From an uncultured Verrucomicrobia subdivision 3 bacterium (lineage in GTDB: Bacteria > Verrucomicrobiota > Verrucomicrobiae > Limisphaerales > CAMLLE01): a DNA stretch of 10,105 nt. This document shows positions 5,816 through 10,105 of the stretch, one piece after another. Position 1 is the first letter of the stretch, and each line of letters opens with the position of its first letter. The stretch lies in contig CAMLLE010000066.1 of assembly GCA_946480555.1 (NCBI GenBank), positions 1-10,105 of the forward strand. Direction: 5' to 3'. Below the pieces are notes generated by a model. It did not search any database. It had not been told where the DNA came from and was given only the letters and a program-made list of their open reading frames with translations. Made by a program: the position numbers and the translations under genes.

Positions 5816-5969
5816 TGTGACCCGGACGCCTCAAGCGAGCTGCGACCAGGTTGGAGAATGACTGGCAGATCTGCAGCAATCCGATCGCGGCGTGTACGTT
5901 CCACCTCTGACAATTCCCGGGGCGAAGTCCTGAGTGCGGCCTCCCCATCCACGGGCGATAATCCGCCAA
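5816..5969. other. Spacer before the TamB-like gene, possible dispersed repeat
   Basis: The spacer contains the perfect palindrome GCAGATCTGC at 5865-5874 and no recognisable gene, promoter or terminator. On the minus strand it can be read as GGTYTPRSDCCRSASHS (within about 5850-5905). I have an unverified impression of seeing this kind of peptide string in spurious predictions from Verrucomicrobiota, which would mean a dispersed DNA repeat. A minus-strand gene is unlikely because the frame runs antisense into the TamB-like gene. Confidence 0.3.
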
Positions 5970-8900
5970 ATGGGTGCGCCAAAGCGCAGAAGAATCCTCC
6001 GTGTTTTGCTCATCACCTTCGCCATCGCCGCGGCGATCGTGGTGACCCTGCCGCTCTGGTTTCCGTGGGTGCTGCGGCCGGCCGGGAAGTCTGCGGGTTT
6101 GCGCTACACGCACTACGAGCGCGACGGTTACTCGCGCTTTCGATTGCACAGCGTTGCATTCACCAACGAGAGCATTTCCTTCGCTGCGGAGCGATTGGGC
6201 GCGTTTGTTCCGACCGCCTGGTTGTGGAATGTGGTTTGGCATCGGACAAATGAACCGTTCGCGCGCATCGAAACGTGGCGTTTCCAGGCTCTGAAGCGTT
6301 CGCAAACGGAAACGAATCCGTCGCCGGTGTCGGTTTACACGAACGTCGCCAATCTTCAGAACATCTTCGAGCAGCTGAACCGGTGGCTGCCTTCCGCAGT
6401 GCTGACAAATGGCCGGGTCCAGGTCAACGAACGCATCGCGCTGGCGCTGCCGGAAATCACCTGGGCTGGCGGTCGCTTGCATACGAGCGCGCAGTTGCCT
6501 GGGCGGCCGCCCGTGGAATCGGCTGCGGTGTCCATTTCCGATCAAGTCATCGGCCTCAGCACGGTGGTTTCAAATCTGGGTCTGCGAACTGAATTGCGCG
6601 TAACGAACGTGGCAAATGGGATGCGGATTACGGGCACGGTTTTCTGGCGCGAAAACCGGTTTGACGTCGATGCGCTGTTCCCGCCAGAAGGCACGCTGCC
6701 GCGCAATGCGGAGATTGTGGCGCAGGAATTCGTGCTGCCCGGCGATGCGATCCGGTTGGAGCAATATCGCGATGTACGCGGCTCGATGCGCGTCGTGTGG
6801 AAAGCGGAAGGGCTTCAGACAAACACTCCAGGCGAAGGGCAGTTTGAAATCGATCTGGTCGGCCAGGCGACGCCCGTCTCCGGCGAGCAGGCACCGCCGC
6901 TGAACATCGATGTGCGCGCGACCGGCACGACGAATTCGCTGCAACTCGATTCCGTGAAAATCCGTCTTCCCTGGCTCGCGGCGGAGTTCACCGAGCGAAC
7001 GGTCATTCAATTCACGGCGCCGTTTCTCACTGCTCCGGCGGATTTCCGCGTGACGGCTGATCTCGGCAAGCAGACGAATTTTCTCGCAACGGGCATCGTG
7101 CAAGGTCAGGCGCGGTTGTTTCCAGCGACGAACAAATTTCCCCGGGTGGAATTTCAACTTACGGGGAGCGATGTGACCGTTTCGAACTTGCAGATGCGCG
7201 CGATTCGGCTCGGCGGCGAGTTTGAATACCCGTATCTGCGGCTGGGAAACCATCAGCCAATGTCGGCCGCTGCGCCTGGGCTTTCTCCCTCACTTCCGAG
7301 CGAGGCTGGACGAGCGGAGGGAGCCGAAGCTAAAGCAGAATCAGCAGCCCCTCTCGCAGGCCCCCTTCCCGCTCGTTCCCCACAGGGCGAGAGTGACAAC
7401 TCGTCCGCTGGCGCATTGATCACGTTGATGGATGGTTCGCAAGCCCGCCTTTCGACTGTCGCCAATTTGGAAACGAAGGCAGTTGAAACCGGCCAGCTCG
7501 AAGTGAGTGGCGCCTTTGGCCGCACGCTGCTTCCGGCGGGGTTCAACTTCGAGTCGGTGAGTCTTGAAGCGAAGTTCAACGGCCCGTTCACAAATCTCCA
7601 GCACACCGGCGGTCTGAAGTTGAGCCAACTCGAACTGCCGCAGCTAAAACCCACGCAGATCGATGCGAATTGGTCAGGCAGCGGAGGCTCTGTTGAAAAT
7701 GCCACCGTCACCGCCACCTCAGGCAAAGCTTCGTTGCGATTGGCTGCGGCAATCCAATCGGCTGCCAGCGCGCAGAAAATCGATTTGCGCGAGCTGATCT
7801 TGAACACATCGCGACAGGGAGAACTTGCCCTCCGCGAACCAGCGACGCTCTGGATCACCAATGCCGAACCTGAACCCGCCACCAATGTGACGCGTCTGCA
7901 ATCGCTGGAGCTTTCGCCGCTCAGGCTGGCCGGCGGAGATCGCGCCCTGGAACTGTCGGCAAGCTTGCGCTGGCCCGAGAGCGGACGGTTCCACGTTTCA
8001 GCGAGAAACCTCAACAACGCTCTCGCCGAAGATTTTCTGAAACCCACGAGCTTCAGCTTTGCGTTGCGCAACTTGGACTGGACGGGTGGCTGGACGAACG
8101 GCGCCGTGCAGTTCGATTCCACGCTTCACGCTGCGTTTCAACCGGGGTCCGCTCCGGAGTTTGTGTTCCAATCCGAAATTCACGGCGGCGAGAACGGGAT
8201 TGCGATCCGCCAGTTCAGCGTCTCCACGGCCACCCAGATTCTGGGCCGCGCGACCGGCGAGTTGCCGGTTGCATTCAAGCCCGCGAATCTCAAGCCGCGC
8301 AACGGCGTCACGAATCACTGGATCGAGTTCGATCCAGGCGGGGCGATCAATCTGCACGCGTTCACCGAGACCAACTCGGCGCTATGGAATCAACTCACGA
8401 CGCAACTCCCGCTGAAGCTGGTGAATCCCGATCTGCACATCGATGTCACCGGCACGTGGACCAGGCCGCAGGGAGTTGTTCATGCCGAAGTGGAACGGCT
8501 CGAATTGCAGCTGAAGCAGCCGCTGCCCAGCGTGTCGAATCTGAAATTCGACCTGACGATGGATCGCGAACTGGCGGTGGCGAACTTTAAGGCGGCGGTC
8601 CAGGAACAGCCGTTGCGCGCCGAAGCCCGGCTGCCACTCGGCGCGGGATTTTGGGATGCGCTGCTGCGGGAACGCAGGCTTCCGGACTGGTCGGAATCGA
8701 CGGCATTCGTGGAATTGCGGAACGCGAAGCTCGCATCGTTCGTTTCCATTGCGCCGGAGATTTTGATTCCGCAAGGCGAATTCACGCTCTTGCTCAAGCC
8801 CGATCGCGGCAACCAGCTTTCCGGCGAAGCGCTCCTTTACAACGCCGGAACGCGGCCGCTGCCGTCGATCGGACCGGTCCGGGGAATTGATGCGCGCGTA

Positions 8901-9902
8901 TTATTTTCAGGTCGCGACCTGGTGTTGACGAACTTCACGGCACAGATTGGCGGCGAAAGCATTCAAGCGAGTGGTTGGGCAAATGCAGACGAAGCCGCGT
9001 TGCGTGTGGGGCGGCTTCCAGATTTTCGCCTGCTTCTGCACGGCACGAATATTCCGCTGGTGCGTCAGGCGAGCGTGCTGGTGCGATCCGACCTGGATCT
9101 GACGATCACGAATCGCGCGGCGTCGAATGCGATCGTCAGCGGCACGGTGCGGTTGCGCGACAGTTTCTTCCTCAGCAGCCTGCGGGATCTCGCGCCGGGC
9201 AAGCTAGCATCGCCGAAGCGCCGCCCGCCTTACTTCAGCATCGAGAAGGAACCGCTCGCCGGTTGGGCACTGTCCGTGGATGTGGAGGGAGATCAATTTC
9301 TGAAAGTGCAGTCGCCGTTCTTTCGCGGCACGGCTTCCACGGTCATGCGCGTGGAAGGGAATTTGAAGGAGCCGCGTGCGCTGGGCGAAGTGCGGATCAA
9401 TTCCGGCACGGTCACGTTTCCGTTTGGTTCGCTCGATGTGCGGCAAGGTTTCGTTTCGCTCACCAGTGCGAATCCTTACGAGCCGCAGTTGTTCGTCACA
9501 GCAGAAGCGCAGCGGATGGGCTACGACATCAAGATGGAGGCGACCGGGCCGGCAAATTCGCCAGTCGTGCAGTTCTCTTCGAGTCCGCCGCTGAGTTCCG
9601 AGGCGATCGTGCTGATGCTGACCACGGGCCAGACGCCGCAAGGCATTGCGACATCCGCCACCACGCGCCAGCGCGCTCAGGGCATGGCGTTGTTCGTGGG
9701 AAAAAACATCTTGAGCGACCTGGGAATCGGAGGCGGCGGCGAAGGGCGGCTGACGATTCGTTCGGGCGAGCAAATGACCGAAACCGGACGCCCCACCTAC
9801 GATGTGGAATATAGGCTGACGGATGAGTGGTCGGTCGTCGGTGAGTACGATCGATTCAGCCAATACAACCTCGGAGCGAAGTGGAAGGTGTATTCAAAGT
9901 GA
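5970..9902 (+). CDS. TamB-like translocation/assembly module protein (DUF490)
   Basis: This is a very long envelope protein of 1310 residues from ATG 5970. An in-frame GTG at 5934 would add 12 residues, but the ATG directly precedes the basic anchor MGAPKRRRILR and a single membrane helix (about 10-32), so it is preferred. TamB-type proteins are anchored in the inner membrane and span the periplasm as a long beta-strand groove, aiding outer-membrane protein assembly or lipid transport. The middle is built of beta-rich repeats with many T/N and hydrophobic alternations. The C-terminal DUF490 region (about 1050-1310) has SGTVTFPFGSLDVRQGFVSL, ANPYEPQLFVTAEAQRMGYD, FSSSPPLSSEAIVLMLTTGQ and the closing barrel-like strands YDVEYRLTDEWSVVGEYDRF. 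Length is close to E. coli TamB (1259). A low-complexity insert occupies about 431-478. No BamA/TamA-like partner is seen upstream; the downstream side is cut by the window. Confidence 0.9.
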   Translation: MGAPKRRRILRVLLITFAIAAAIVVTLPLWFPWVLRPAGKSAGLRYTHYERDGYSRFRLHSVAFTNESISFAAERLGAFVPTAWLWNVVWHRTNEPFARIETWRFQALKRSQTETNPSPVSVYTNVANLQNIFEQLNRWLPSAVLTNGRVQVNERIALALPEITWAGGRLHTSAQLPGRPPVESAAVSISDQVIGLSTVVSNLGLRTELRVTNVANGMRITGTVFWRENRFDVDALFPPEGTLPRNAEIVAQEFVLPGDAIRLEQYRDVRGSMRVVWKAEGLQTNTPGEGQFEIDLVGQATPVSGEQAPPLNIDVRATGTTNSLQLDSVKIRLPWLAAEFTERTVIQFTAPFLTAPADFRVTADLGKQTNFLATGIVQGQARLFPATNKFPRVEFQLTGSDVTVSNLQMRAIRLGGEFEYPYLRLGNHQPMSAAAPGLSPSLPSEAGRAEGAEAKAESAAPLAGPLPARSPQGESDNSSAGALITLMDGSQARLSTVANLETKAVETGQLEVSGAFGRTLLPAGFNFESVSLEAKFNGPFTNLQHTGGLKLSQLELPQLKPTQIDANWSGSGGSVENATVTATSGKASLRLAAAIQSAASAQKIDLRELILNTSRQGELALREPATLWITNAEPEPATNVTRLQSLELSPLRLAGGDRALELSASLRWPESGRFHVSARNLNNALAEDFLKPTSFSFALRNLDWTGGWTNGAVQFDSTLHAAFQPGSAPEFVFQSEIHGGENGIAIRQFSVSTATQILGRATGELPVAFKPANLKPRNGVTNHWIEFDPGGAINLHAFTETNSALWNQLTTQLPLKLVNPDLHIDVTGTWTRPQGVVHAEVERLELQLKQPLPSVSNLKFDLTMDRELAVANFKAAVQEQPLRAEARLPLGAGFWDALLRERRLPDWSESTAFVELRNAKLASFVSIAPEILIPQGEFTLLLKPDRGNQLSGEALLYNAGTRPLPSIGPVRGIDARVLFSGRDLVLTNFTAQIGGESIQASGWANADEAALRVGRLPDFRLLLHGTNIPLVRQASVLVRSDLDLTITNRAASNAIVSGTVRLRDSFFLSSLRDLAPGKLASPKRRPPYFSIEKEPLAGWALSVDVEGDQFLKVQSPFFRGTASTVMRVEGNLKEPRALGEVRINSGTVTFPFGSLDVRQGFVSLTSANPYEPQLFVTAEAQRMGYDIKMEATGPANSPVVQFSSSPPLSSEAIVLMLTTGQTPQGIATSATTRQRAQGMALFVGKNILSDLGIGGGGEGRLTIRSGEQMTETGRPTYDVEYRLTDEWSVVGEYDRFSQYNLGAKWKVYSK
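7265..7402 (+). repeat. Repeat-like, low-complexity DNA inside the TamB-like gene, in frame
   Basis: This stretch codes for Ala/Ser/Pro/Gly/Glu-rich sequence (AAAPGLSPSLPSEAGRAEGA, then further Ala-rich residues to PLPARSPQGESDNSS). It is unlike the beta-strand pattern on either side, which resumes at AGALITLMDGSQARL. The DNA contains C-rich tracts and a perfect 7-bp inverted pair CTCTCGC (7351-7357) / GCGAGAG (7387-7393), similar in style to the spacer element at 1331-1388. Its span keeps the reading frame. It probably arose by insertion of a palindromic repeat that became a flexible linker; this is inference. Confidence 0.5.
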
Positions 9903-10105
9903 ATCGGGAATCCCGCAGCTTGGAAGGTCCAAAGGACCGGAGGCCGGCAGCCACGGGTGAAGCGCAGCGGAACCCGTGGAGACTTGATCTTTCGATCTTC
10001 GCCCCGAAGCGGGCGAAAGGAGTCCGCCGCTCCGTTTGGAGCGGGATGTTTTCAACTGGTTTTCCACGGGTTCCGTTTCACTTCCCCCGTGGCTGCCGGC
10101 CGTGC
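9903..10105. repeat. Large structured inverted-repeat element after the TamB-like gene
   Basis: Arms of 39 bases at 9942-9980 and 10063-10101 are inverted copies with 35 of 39 positions identical. Each arm also contains its own palindrome: CCACGGGT/ACCCGTGG (9951-9958, 9972-9979), and CCACGGG/CCCGTGG in the right arm. Between them are two perfect hairpins: TTCGCCC/GGGCGAA (9998-10004, 10011-10017, 6-base loop) and CCGCTCC/GGAGCGG (10027-10033, 10038-10044, 4-base loop). Upstream are GGTCC-AAA-GGACC (9926-9938) and the palindrome CGGGAATCCCG (9905-9915). There is no T-run, so it is not a standard terminator. No protein gene is evident. It may continue past the window end. Confidence 0.7.

Noticed and set aside
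5793..6545. Long minus-strand open frame (250 codons) opposite the start of the TamB-like gene
   Set aside because: It lies antisense to a well-supported gene, has Arg/Gln/His-rich composition typical of reversed GC-rich codons, and shows no family motif.
8975..9814. Plus-strand 279-codon frame inside the TamB-like gene
   Set aside because: It is a shifted frame of conserved DUF490 sequence, Arg/Ala/Gly-rich, with no recognisable domain.
9204..9863. Minus-strand 219-codon frame at the 3' end of the TamB-like gene
   Set aside because: It is antisense to the conserved C-terminal domain, whose codons are clearly constrained on the plus strand.
9903..9940. Simple Rho-independent terminator for the TamB-like gene
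   Set aside because: The small hairpin GGTCC-AAA-GGACC has no following T-run.
9903..10105. CRISPR array or riboswitch
   Set aside because: There are no regularly spaced direct repeats, and the conserved boxes of the riboswitches I know (for example cobalamin, TPP, SAM) are absent; the structure is inverted repeats.

Overview
The window is GC-rich and gene-dense, with weak Shine-Dalgarno signals, non-ATG starts (TTG for hemC) and many short GC-rich inverted repeats in the spacers. Gene content (pirin, YceI, a DCC-family thiol protein, Ohr, nitroreductase, Zn-alcohol dehydrogenase, TamB) and the repeat style suggest a Gram-negative, outer-membrane bacterium. My best guess is the Verrucomicrobiota (Pedosphaerales/Limisphaerales type). 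That placement is inference from style; the window contains no rRNA or other phylogenetic marker.

Left part (1-1258): three genes in a row on the plus strand. They are the C-terminal part of a pirin (cut by the window edge), a small two-helix membrane protein of unknown function, and a secreted YceI-family lipid-binding protein. The gaps are 19 and 6 bases, so this looks like one transcript, closed by a hairpin terminator at 1280-1305 that could work in both directions. hemC (porphobilinogen deaminase, 1406-2416, minus) faces this operon. The spacer also holds a short palindromic repeat.

Middle (2417-4018): a divergent intergenic region with an imperfect dyad separates hemC from a plus-strand DCC/DUF393 thiol-disulfide protein. 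That gene converges on ohr, an organic hydroperoxide reductase on the minus strand. A degenerate copy of the large repeat found at the right edge lies between them. Upstream of ohr are 456 bases with no convincing gene.

Right part (4019-10105): a nitroreductase-family protein and a zinc-dependent alcohol/formaldehyde-type dehydrogenase form a tight pair. A 154-base spacer follows, then a long TamB-like (DUF490) protein of the outer-membrane assembly type. Its coding sequence carries an in-frame, repeat-derived low-complexity insert. Directly after its stop is a strongly structured element of about 200 bases: 39-base inverted arms (35/39 identical) around two perfect 7-bp hairpins.

Functionally, most of the small genes suit redox or detoxification work (peroxide, quinone/nitro compounds, aldehydes, thiols). 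They lie in several transcription units, so a single pathway is not demonstrated. I see no defence island, CRISPR array, transposase, tRNA or rRNA gene. The most unusual content is the family of palindromic intergenic elements, not a new protein system.
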